Assembly: GCF_030936135.1 (NCBI RefSeq)
Contig: NC_082594.1
Location: forward strand, 17,261,553-17,325,552
Length of the DNA stretch: 64,000 nt
Direction of reading: 5' to 3'
Origin: Gavia stellata
Lineage: Eukaryota; Chordata; Aves; Gaviiformes; Gaviidae
Shown: positions 53,926 through 64,000 of the stretch, piece after piece
How the letters are laid out: every line of letters starts with the position of its first letter
Numbering within the stretch: position 1 is the first letter of the stretch
Made by a program: the position numbers and the translations under genes
The notes under the pieces: generated by a model
Databases searched by the model: none
Seen by the model: only the letters and a program-made list of their open reading frames with translations
What the model was told of the DNA's origin: nothing

Positions 53926-55546
53926 TCAAAATTCTCCAGAGCAAATTGTCAATACAGATGACCAGGGGTCCCTATATTTATTAAACTGAATGACCTGACA
54001 GTAAAACTCCGTTAAGGCTCTTGGCATTGGTGAAACTTCTTCCCACTCCGACCTACTACTATGGTAGACTTGAACTTCATCTGTGATTTCTTCCGGAGCG
54101 TAATCACCACCTAATATATAAATTTTGTCTTCTGTCCCAACTGCCCCTGCATTAAAGCCAGCACATTCAAAAGATCCTTCCCCTTTCCAAACACAGGTTT
54201 CCGGGCAAAAACTGTAGACCTTGTAGGTGGAGAGATCACATATGTACAATGTACAGTTCACTGGAACAGCTTTGATTAGAGTTGCATGGAAAAATTGCCC
54301 AAATTCTGCTACAAGCTCAGACCACTGATCAGTCATAGCATTATACTTAAAGAAACAGTCAAGAGATGGATTAAAGGCATCAGTAATCTCTACTTCTGAG
54401 CCAAGGACGTAAATTATATTCTGACATGCACTTGCTTCTGGATAGTAGATACCTCTTGGTAATTGGCTTACAGATTTCCAGTCTTTGGAAAGAGGATTAT
54501 AGGACTCTACATCCAACAGACTTCGGGTTTCTTGAGCTCCTCTGGTCTTTCCACCTATTACAAACAGCTGATTTAAGGTTACAACAGATGTGTGCATTGT
54601 CCTTGGTTTTTTCATAGCTGACACTATGGAGAATTCATTGCTGACTGGACAGTAGCACCAGGTTTGGTCAGTGGCATCATGAAATGGTTCAGCAATATGA
54701 AGCCTGACAGTCCTATAACAATTCCCTTTGCATCCTCCAGTTACAAATATTTTTTCTCCATAGCTAGATAAACTTGACCCTGGCAGATCAATCATGTGCG
54801 TATGTGGTAGTTCTTTCCATTTATCTGTTTTGATGTTGTAGCAGAATGTATGTCTGTTTTCTCCATCTTCATCAGTTTTATGAACAAATATATATTTTTC
54901 TGTTGTTGAAGGACGTGCATCTGGAAACAGCCCACTAAAGTTTTGCACACTTTTAACTGCATCACTGATTATTACTGAGCAATTAGCACTCTTAAGTAAG
55001 TGTTCTTCAGAATATAGAAAGTCCTGCAAAGTCTTTTCAGGTAACTGGTGTAGTCTCACTTTTTTAATCAAGTTAGGCAGGTATTTCTGTCGTGTTTCTA
55101 AGTTGTGTTTGGTCCACTGAAGGACAGCTTTCAACACTGATTCTTCCTCTGGGACATTTAGTTCGTCAGCCTCAAGACATTTTTGTAATATCTCAAAATT
55201 AATCTCCAAAAAATCATTTGATCTGAGCAGCAAGGAAAAGTGGTGCTGTACAAAATCTAGCGCACGATCAAATAAGCGAACAGAACCATAACTTTCTGAT
55301 AGAGAAAGCAACTGTAAGCAATTCACAAGATCAATACTTTTTATTAGAAAGTCACTGCAAGCTTTGGAAAGGAGTGAAACTTGAAGAAATGACGACAGTT
55401 GGAAGAGCATTTCCACATTATCATTCGTTATCTCTGTTTTTCCTGTGTAAGCGTAATCAAGAAAAGCTTTCACTGCCTTGGGTGATAGATTACTAATAGT
55501 AACATTGCCATCATCTCGTTCTTTCATATTAACTTCAAACATGGCT
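53926..55546 (-). CDS. KBTBD3: KBTBD3 main coding exon: rest of BTB, BACK and Kelch repeats
   Basis: This exon encodes residues 75 (third base) to 614 of kelch repeat and BTB domain-containing protein 3. The minus-strand acceptor CCGCAG at 55,547 joins AG|A GCC ATG, so the BTB fold continues directly: AMFEVNMKERDDG, AFLDYAYTGKTEI, SFLQVSLLSKACSDFL. BACK spans about residues 150–255 (SYGSVRLFDRALDFV, DELNVPEEESVLKAVLQW, VRLHQLPEKTL). Kelch-type blades fill about 290–600, with KIFVTGGCKG, LFVIGGKTRG, YVLGSEVEI and KIYILGGDYAPEE. The family recruits substrates to Cullin-3 ubiquitin ligases via BTB-BACK. No substrate is known to me for this member. The upstream in-frame reading from 55,644 is intronic. 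Confidence 0.97.
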
Positions 55547-58361
55547 CTGCGGATAAAATATAGAAGATAGATACACATACAAATTAAAGATCTAGCAAAC
55601 AGCAGAGAACACTGATGTGAGAGGAAGGAGATAATCAGGGGCATATAATAAAGTGGGCAGGCTGTATAGGTCTAAAATGTGGGGGTCTCATAACTAAGAG
55701 CAATGCATTTGCTTGATATGGTTCAAGAAAAAAGGAGTGGTGATAAGAACATATTCAAAGTGATGGCTCATATAAATGATAGCAGCACCTGTGTTTTGTA
55801 TGGATTTTCACAGAGTGCAATGAAGTCTGCAGCTCTCAATGTGAGAGAGAATGTGAAATTGTTTGGGGCAGCATCAGTTTCAACAGCTTGAGAAAGAAAG
55901 GCTGATGTAAAAAATATATAGCAAAAAAGCCCCATGATTTAGGTCATGCACTGGGACGAATACAGAAAATTAAGCGAAAAAAGGCCTTCCAAATTGCAGG
56001 CTGAGCAAATGGCAGGATGGATGATGGGTGCATTCCTCAGTAATAAAAGTAGGTGGCAGGTGAAAGATGAGAAAAAACATGAGGAAACTTAATTCTTGCT
56101 TCCGAGTTGACAGGTAGATGTATGGGTACAGGCAGATGTCAGAAAAAAATGAGGTTTTGCCATAAGATTGCATGACACAATGAAACTTGTGCAGAAAGTA
56201 GATTGTGACTGAATACAAAGACGATGGTTGAAATCGTGGAATAAACTATTTGTCAGTAGATTTATGCAAATTTTATTACAACTTTGACTGCTTTATTACT
56301 AAATATGTAATAACATTTAACTATTTCACACAATCTAACATGACAAGATAAAATAATTAAAGTTTTTCAAGGTGGTAAGTGCTGGCAACACAATAGTGCT
56401 GCAATATCACTTGCCCTACCCTCCCAGAGCCTAAGCATCAGGCTGTGATAGCAACAACTTCTGAATTTGACAAAAGATGACAGTGGAGAAAGATTTAGAT
56501 AAATCATCAAATACTAAGTATGTAATCTGGATTATTAATATATCATAGATAGTTCCTATTAAAAAAAAGAGTATTGTATCATAGTTCAGTTATACAATGA
56601 GTATCTATGTAGTACATGATTTTTAAAATCCCATACTTTTATGAAGCCAAAGAGAAAAAAAAAAAAAAAAAAAAATCACTGTGTGTAGCATACTCTGGGG
56701 GAAGTGAACAGCAGGTAAAGGACAAACTTGTCTGACCTCCTGAACAAGAACATAGAACTACAGTAAGACACATATGTCCCAAAGACATTTTTGCATACTA
56801 AATGATGATCCTTAGAATCCTTTCCTCATTAACCCAAGAGCTATGATATAAATCTCTGAATTACAGAGTAAAATAGCAATTGAATGATACTAGTAGAAGG
56901 AGAGCAATCTAGGCAAAGGCTTTGATTCAGAAAGCTAACACAATGAAACCAAAACCAAGAGAAGTCCAAAGCCTAAGGAAGACAAAAGGTGTTTCATTTT
57001 AAAATTTATCTAGTGGACCTAGGTACTTTTTATTCCTTGAAGTTAATAAATGGGCCTTGCATTCCAGGACAACTTGTGAATTTGATGGCTGCTGTTATCA
57101 ACTGTTACATGCAGAGAGAGGTCTCTCCTGGCAAATTTTAACCTGAAGAGCCTGTAGGTAGTGAAAAGGCCACATATGTTACCATGTGCTTAACTTCAGT
57201 TCTAAAAATTACCACTGGAAGCTATTTCATCCTAATATTCGTTTCTACCAGAGCATCTCTGTGCTGTCAGTCAGTAAACACTTGAAATGCAAGTAGTTCT
57301 TTGTGTCAGAGAAAAACCAAATCTGCTGCTACAGGAGAGAAATAGCTTATTTCACCTGCATTTCTTCTTTTTTCAGTAGTCCTAAGAACACATCTAGCCT
57401 ATGTCCTCTGTCATATATGGCAGACTCCCACAGACCACAGGATGCTCCAGGCCATTTGAAAATATTTGTCACCTATGTATGGGCAACTGAATCACGCTCA
57501 TTAACTCATTTCCAGGAGCCCATTTTTTCATTGTTAGAGCACCTTAGCTTTGTGTTTTAGTAAAGAGTGTATTTGGACACAGACTTTCAGTGCGGAATTG
57601 CAAGTTTGAGCCCTAGTAATAAAAAAGTTAGCAAGGTTCTTCATAAATTAATATCCTGTATGTGAATGATCTGTCTGTCCCTTAAGAATGCATAGCTTTA
57701 AGCACCAGAAGGAAAACCACAGATCCATTTCATGCTGAAAGGCTGAAAACTGTAGTTTAGAAAAAATACATCTGTTTAAATACCTCTGAAGACAAACTCC
57801 ACTATTCTGACCACTCATCTTAAAGAAACAAAATCCAGCCCCATTCCAAAACCATGTACAATTTATCCACAATTGCTCAGTGCAAGATGTATTTGTAATC
57901 AACCTTCTATGTTCAACAATATAAATGTGTCAAAAGTACATAGACTGTCCCATACAAAGTCAAACAATACCTTTGCAGATACAGGCAACAGATAAGTCTT
58001 AAAGATACACAACTTGTGTCAATTCTACCTAACAGCAGAACCATGCACTTATGGTTTGACTTTTGTGTTTCAGAGTATAGACTGCTTGAATCTCAAATTC
58101 ATAGAGCCCTCATGTCACTTTGGAAATACAAACTGATGTATTTGGGGTATGGTTAGGCATCTAACGTGGTAGCTTTGGGTGTTTTTTGGCTTTTTTTTTT
58201 TTGTTATCCTTAATATGATTTTTGAACATTTTGCTCAAAACTCTGCAGACGTAAGTAAGTTGTGATTACTTTTTTTTTAATTCTTGTAATTATACTTCTT
58301 CCCTCCCTCCCAGAGAACTTACAATCCATTTCCTGCAAACTCATGCCAAAATTAGGTTTAC
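55547..58361 (-). other. KBTBD3: KBTBD3 intron between coding exons
   Basis: Donor TTCAG|GTAAAC (GT at 58,361–58,360) and acceptor CCGCAG (AG at 55,548–55,547) split an arginine codon in phase 2. The intron is AT-rich with an A22 run near 56,652. No exon-like sequence or named repeat was recognised inside. Confidence 0.9.
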
Positions 58362-58585
58362 CTGAAAAAATCACTGCACGCTGCCAGTACACAACGATGA
58401 CAAGGAATTATTTCATCTTTCACAAGAATTTTAAAGTCAAAAAATATATTTTGTTCTCTGAACTTTTGTAGTACTTTTAGAATTTGTTGTCCATGACCTT
58501 CAGCCACTAAGGAATTGATTTTATTTTCAGGAACAGAAATTCCATTGCAAATAGGTCTGCTAATGTAATCCCGTTGATTGGCCAT
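58362..58585 (-). CDS. KBTBD3: KBTBD3 first coding exon: N-terminus and start of BTB
   Basis: This exon encodes residues 1–74 plus two bases of codon 75. Translation starts at an ATG in an excellent context (ACCATGG), giving MANQRDYISRP. The conserved AEGHGQQILKVLQKFREQN follows, then FFDFKILVKDEIIPCHRCVL, the first strand and helix of the BTB domain. The exon ends ...SDFF plus AG. With the main exon the protein is 614 residues, close to the 612 of human KBTBD3. The first 20 residues are less conserved than the rest. Confidence 0.96.
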
Positions 58586-58609
58586 GGTTTCTTCAATCTA
58601 TGCCTGAAA
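58586..58609 (-). other. KBTBD3: KBTBD3 5'UTR fragment and tandem acceptor
   Basis: Just upstream of the ATG on the minus strand the acceptor reads CCATTTCAGTTTCAG|GCATAG. There are two identical TTTCAG hexamers, so the exon can start at 58,609 or 58,603. Either choice changes only untranslated sequence. Confidence 0.7.
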
Positions 58610-61600
58610 CTGAAATGGAAAGATAAGTAATTGATTGTATAGTCTTACTATTTAAAAAAAAAAAAAAATCAACATACCATAAAACAAACAAAAAAATTCC
58701 CAGCATTGAATTTGGTTTGTAAGTCCTATGCACAGTTCTAAATTTGTGTTATAAGTGACTTTTACACTGAATTTAATTTGATAATAATACTTCTACTTTG
58801 CAAAATATATACACATAGCATACTTTGAAAAGTAAAATATCTGGTATGTATCAAAGAACAAGTCTACAAATAGTACCCACCTGTAGGAATTTTTTCAATA
58901 AAGTCCACAGGAAGCACAACAAGGAGTGTGTTAGATTTTTTAATGGTCATTTAAGAGAAATACTAGTCCCAGGCTTACCCTCAAAAAACCCCAAACTCTT
59001 ACAATTTAATGTAAAATGAAGATGGAAAAGGAAAACTTTTGTTACGTATTTTTAGATACCAAATGGCTCATCTTATACTACAAACCCCCAACCTCAAAGC
59101 AGACCAATGGTCTTTCTACAGCTTACAGTGGAAGGGAGATACAGGCTACTAGACTGCTTTCTAAGTGGATTCCCAGTAGGCATTCCAGACTAAACTGACA
59201 GAATACAAACACCCAACAGCCTGGCCTAATCATAGGATTGCCAGGGCTTACCAAATGGAGTCATTTAGAGACGGTTTGGTGACAGTACAACTTTGAGTGT
59301 TTAGTCAATTGATACTGATTTTATCTTGTACCTCTAGTCTTGCTATGAAGCTGTATGTTTGCTTACAGCTTATGCTGCACACCGTGAGCTTCATTTACAG
59401 TGGTGTAAATTAACTGGCTTCAGAACCGATTTAAATTTAAGACACTGCAATCTCCCTTTCAGCAGCCAAGTTTTTCTGGTGAAAATCTCTATACTGAAGT
59501 GCATTGTTTGTATGGTAAGTTGGGCCTCACTATTTTTTACATTAAAAATATTTTACTCACTTTGACAACATGAAGAAACTTTAAACATGAGTATATTTTA
59601 TTTACACCTATTTAAAGTGTTATTTATACTGCTACCGATGCATAAACTGCCCTTACTGCAAATTTGAGTCAATCTTGCCTATTTTAAAGCTTAAGGAAAG
59701 ATTCCAAGGTTTTTCTATTGCAGGATTCTGCCTCCACAATTCCAATTAAAATTAGCAACAGATAATGGCCCACCTGAATTGACAAAGGAGGGGATAAAAA
59801 ATTTGAAGCTAAACCCGGAAACCAGAAAAATATTGGTTTTGGTTTTTAATTTCATGAAAAGGCTTATCTGGTAACTTCATACATTCAAGAGCAAACTAAG
59901 CCACCAGGCAGTCTTCTTCATGGGAGGTATTTTCATAGCAGACTGATCTATATTTTATCTAGTCAGGTAGCTCCAACCACAAATAGACCTCCATGTCTCC
60001 TGGAATAGAAGAGATCCATTGATCTTGCTGCCAGCACTGGCACGCTTGGAGCAGGCATCTTCTCCTTCCCATGGCCAGACAATCTCACGTATTCACTCTT
60101 TCCATTCTAAGCCTGAGGAACTAAGAAAATACAGAAGAACAAGACCACCATTTATTCTGATAATGTATGGCCTCATAAACCCATAAATCCATCCATAAAT
60201 CATAACGCTTTTTTGTATGCCAGAATTCTCTAGAATACCCTTTTCTTATGAACTTAAAAGCCTGTTCCTCAGAATACTGAGCCTTCAAAAGCAGAGTTGT
60301 TTCAGTAAAATTAGTTTCTCACATTGAATGAAACTTCAAAAAAAGTAAGTGATTTTCAAGGTTTATTTGGCATCATGTAAAGTAACACTTCTTCTAAAGG
60401 AAATGTAAACCTTTTCACAAAATTCTTGAATTGATAATAGATAGTAGACATGTTTCTCTGTTTACACACAATTTCTATAGTGAGCTCTGACCTACTACTT
60501 GCTTTCTGTAGGCAAAATTACCAATTTCAGTAATATTCATCTTTGTCTAATGAACACAGAAACATCTAATGTCATCAAGTCCGTCTCTGCTATTTTAGGC
60601 AAAGACATCATAGAATCACTTTCATAAAAGCAATTTATGTTTCAAAAGGTTTTCTTTTACCACCACTATTTCCACAGAAAGACTATCCCAGTACATTGGT
60701 GCCAAGACTGCAAACCTTCTTTTAATTACGCAATCAATTTATTAATGCTTACATATATTTGTTCTTCTGTCAAAATTGGCATTTGACTTAATTTTCCTTT
60801 GTATATTTATTCACTCACAATTATCAAGAGTGTTGGTATCCTCTCTCGACCTTTATTAGAATGAACAATTGCCAGACTTTCCAAGGTCCATTTATAGGAC
60901 TGCATTTTTGTCTTCCTTATGATTTCTCACAGTTTTCTCTTCATCCACTCCAATTTGATCTCATATTTCCTTCACTGAGATCAGATTTGTTGTACAGCAT
61001 CATGGTTAAGATCTCATCAATGTCTCACTACTCCAATTTGCAGGTCATCCAGTGCATCCTAATCCTAATCTGTAACAGCAGTGTCTCCTTTTTTTTTTAT
61101 TAAAAGGAAATTTCAGCAGTGTACCTCTAATGTTTTTGTCCATCATTAAGGAAGATACTAATGAACACTGTGCTATGGCTTAGCCTAATTCACCCTCCCC
61201 TCCACTCCATTAAAAAAATAAATATTAAAAAATTCAATTCTCATCTCCCTTGTAGCCAATTCCTGCTTTATTTGATAATTTTGGTACTAATTTACCACTT
61301 TACTGGATCTGTTGATGATTTTAGAGCCCTCCAAAATATTTTAACAATTCAACTAAACCTTGTTATGCTAAACAAGGCCAACTAACCTTTATAATTATTT
61401 CATGCATTCTTCTACAAAGCCATAGGAATTACTCAATAGTTATATTTACAAATATTTGACCAAGTTACTGCCAAAATGGTGGAAAACATAGGGGGTGTAG
61501 ACACAGGAGGTTGCGTAGATCTGGAGTTCAGGAAAGCTGGGCAACGAACCTCCTTATATTTGCTCCATTTACTCCCACAGAATTCCAATTACAAAGTCTC

Positions 61601-64000
61601 TCTTTATGTGGATTACCAAGAACCAAACTCCAGTACGGGTTTATTAGAGTCGGGATCTCCTACTTTTGTTTCTTAACATACAGCTGTGTACCATACACCT
61701 TCTTATCATGGCAGGCAAAGCCCTCTTCCATCATCTGACCCACCAGGTACTTGTCACACAACCAGCCTTCCAGCATCTCCTGTAATGTGATGCATCAGAC
61801 CCAGAGTACTGGCGTATGTGACTGGGTATGGCCTGCGGTGAGATCAAATGTGTTCTCTAATGTGACCAAATTCAAGCTACCCCATCACTTGACAAAACTC
61901 TGCTCGCATACTGAACGTTTACACGTTATACTGACAAATGCCTGGTTAGCTATTAGCCTGGTTTTTCTAAAAAAAGCCTCCAAAACCAAACCACCTTAAA
62001 GTTAATACATTTGCCATGTTTTTCTGCTTGAAAGTCACATAAAACAGGTGGCCCATTGGCCATTACAGGGAAATTCAATACAGACTTCAAAGTTATTAAG
62101 GTCAACCCCACATAGTACATGCTTGGGGAGATATACGTACCTCTCAAAGCTATCTATACAGATCTCCAGTTGAGGGGCAAGGCATTCTGCACACCTGATA
62201 ATTAAGCGGCAAGAAATGGCCAGCCTACATATGGCCACAAAGCAGCTAGCAGTTGAACAGAAGGAGGTTGGGGACGGTAATGTCATTTTGGTCATTATGG
62301 TGGGTGAACTAAAGGACCATCTGGGAGCTCTGAGGGCAAGAGCATTCTTATGGTCTGTCACAAAGTCCACTAATAAGGACCCAGACCTCATTAGTTCTGC
62401 TGTTCACAAGACCCCTCTGTTTTAACACTGTCCTTTTCCCAAGACGATAAGGGATGGAACAGCCTAGAACATAATGAGCTCGTTGACCCAGATGCCAGGT
62501 AACCACACTGAGAAGTCTGATAACCCCATAGTCAAAATATGAGCTACACACACATTCCTATTAGTAGTATCTAATCTATTGGTAAAAAGCTACAAGAAAA
62601 TGTTCAACTCACCTTAATACTTGTATACCAAGCAAACAGCTGCCAAAAACACTCACTGAATTTCTAGAGGAATTTTTTTACTTCACCAATGCTAATATTC
62701 CCTTTCCAAAGACAGTTATAAGACACAACATAAAGATTTTCTTTTAGTTGGTGCTACCAACAATCCTTCTTAGATGTTCTTATAATTCTGTATGTGGAAG
62801 AAGTTGAAATGTGTAATTTATTTGTTTATACTTATCCTTCAGAAAGTCCAGCTGACCTTTTGAGTATCAATTTCATAACCTGGATATTTGTTGAACCCTA
62901 GATATTACACTAAAAGACTGTAAACACAGGATACTATTAAACTTATATAGGAGTCCAAAAACATCCAGGACAGCCATTTTCAAAATATCTCAATAGGCAT
63001 ACACTAAAATCATAACTGCTGCAATATGCTCCTAGAAATGGTGTTAACATCCATTCCACCAGATTTGAAACAGCAAAGCAAACAGAACTGCGGAGTGAAC
63101 TTTAAGCAGAGATGAACTTTTGTTTGTGCAGGGTCTACTGTAGTTCCCACCAGAACGTTGATCAGAACAGACTCATATAAACTACATATACTCATAACAC
63201 TTTTGCTGAAAGTCACAATAGCCTTAGGTGCTGCGACTGACAGATAAAATGGTTACAGAAGTTTAAATATGCTAATGAAGTTGAGAATGGTATAAGATGT
63301 GCAATTAATTCTAAGTGAATAACATAGGAAAATTTATTAAACAAGGGAGGGCAAGGGCCTGTGTAGTAGGAATGGAGCATGAACACCCAGATGAGGACAC
63401 ACGGTACAGATTGACACTGGAGAACTTACACCAAACTGTTTTGATCTCTGTGTGATAGTAAGATAAAAATATATATACAAATATGTGACTTTGTAATAGG
63501 CTAGGGGATGTTGTTTTGTGAAAGTATTGAGCATACATAAGTATCGTGTATATGTACGTTAGCACTTTGTCAGAAAAAGCATGTTAGGGCCATGCCTGTC
63601 TGACAATAAACATGACCGAACCTTTGTAGTGGGACTGAAGCCCCAGATTGTTCCCAGCACAACGGACACCAATCTTACATGAGGCATATAGGCATTCAGA
63701 CAGTACAAATAACATTCTGTGTGTAGATGTTCTCTCCTCTACCAATACAGCTGTCAAAACCAGTCTAAACTCAACCTTTATTTGGTACTTCATTATTTAC
63801 AAACAATTGTAAAACAATCTATCTGCTTTATCTCAAAGCACAACATAGCTGTCCTACAGCACTCTCTGTACAGCACACTCTTACTAATAAAAAAAAGAAT
63901 ATTAATTCTTAATAGTTCTTAGCAGGTTTCCTATGACAAATAAATTGTTATTCAAAAGAACATTACCTTTGTCAATTAGCCTTCTCCCACCTTGGATAGT
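58610..64000 (-). other. KBTBD3: KBTBD3 upstream intron (extends beyond the window)
   Basis: No CpG island, promoter or coding exon is visible to the right edge. This region is therefore most likely KBTBD3's first intron, with its promoter (and the divergent AASDHPPT gene expected from synteny) beyond 64,000. The sequence is AT-rich with short frames lacking similarity. Confidence 0.55.

Noticed and set aside
58610..64000. Search for the AASDHPPT first exon or a shared KBTBD3/AASDHPPT promoter
   Set aside because: No CpG island or matching coding sequence was seen. It is expected beyond the right edge from synteny only.

Overview
This window is vertebrate nuclear DNA, almost certainly from a bird. 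The evidence is intron-split genes, CR1 LINE copies ending in (ATTCTRTG)n, two avian-type endogenous retrovirus LTRs, AT-rich non-coding DNA and one CpG island. I see no bacterial, viral or plasmid gene organisation. The gene order GRIA4(+) – MSANTD4(–) – KBTBD3(–) matches the order I know from human 11q22 and from amniotes generally. AASDHPPT would be expected just past the right edge.

Region by region. 1–8.9 kb holds the 3' end of GRIA4 (AMPA receptor GluA4). One exon encodes the M4 membrane helix. It either reads through into a short tail ending in a PDZ ligand, or splices at an internal donor to the long-tail exon 6.7 kb downstream. About 8.9–37 kb is an intergenic desert with five recognisable CR1 copies or fragments, one partial CR1 with reverse-transcriptase sequence, a minus-strand LTR, a solo LTR with a perfect 5-bp target duplication, a 273-nt homopurine tract, and several unassigned or ancient repeats. 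37–47.5 kb is MSANTD4 on the minus strand: two coding exons giving a 345-residue protein, plus a predicted 5' untranslated exon inside a CpG island with four inverted CCAAT boxes. 47.8–53 kb is intergenic. From about 53 kb to the right edge is KBTBD3 on the minus strand: two coding exons giving a 614-residue BTB-BACK-Kelch protein. Its promoter appears to lie outside the window.

The three genes do not form a pathway. GluA4 is a synaptic ion channel subunit, MSANTD4 is a probable DNA-binding coiled-coil protein, and KBTBD3 is a probable Cullin-3 adaptor. They are linked only by conserved synteny. I found no convincing undescribed system. The most interesting signals are the read-through/splice choice in GRIA4, the paired CCAAT architecture of the MSANTD4 island, and an unidentified 1.3-kb block at 32.5–33.8 kb.
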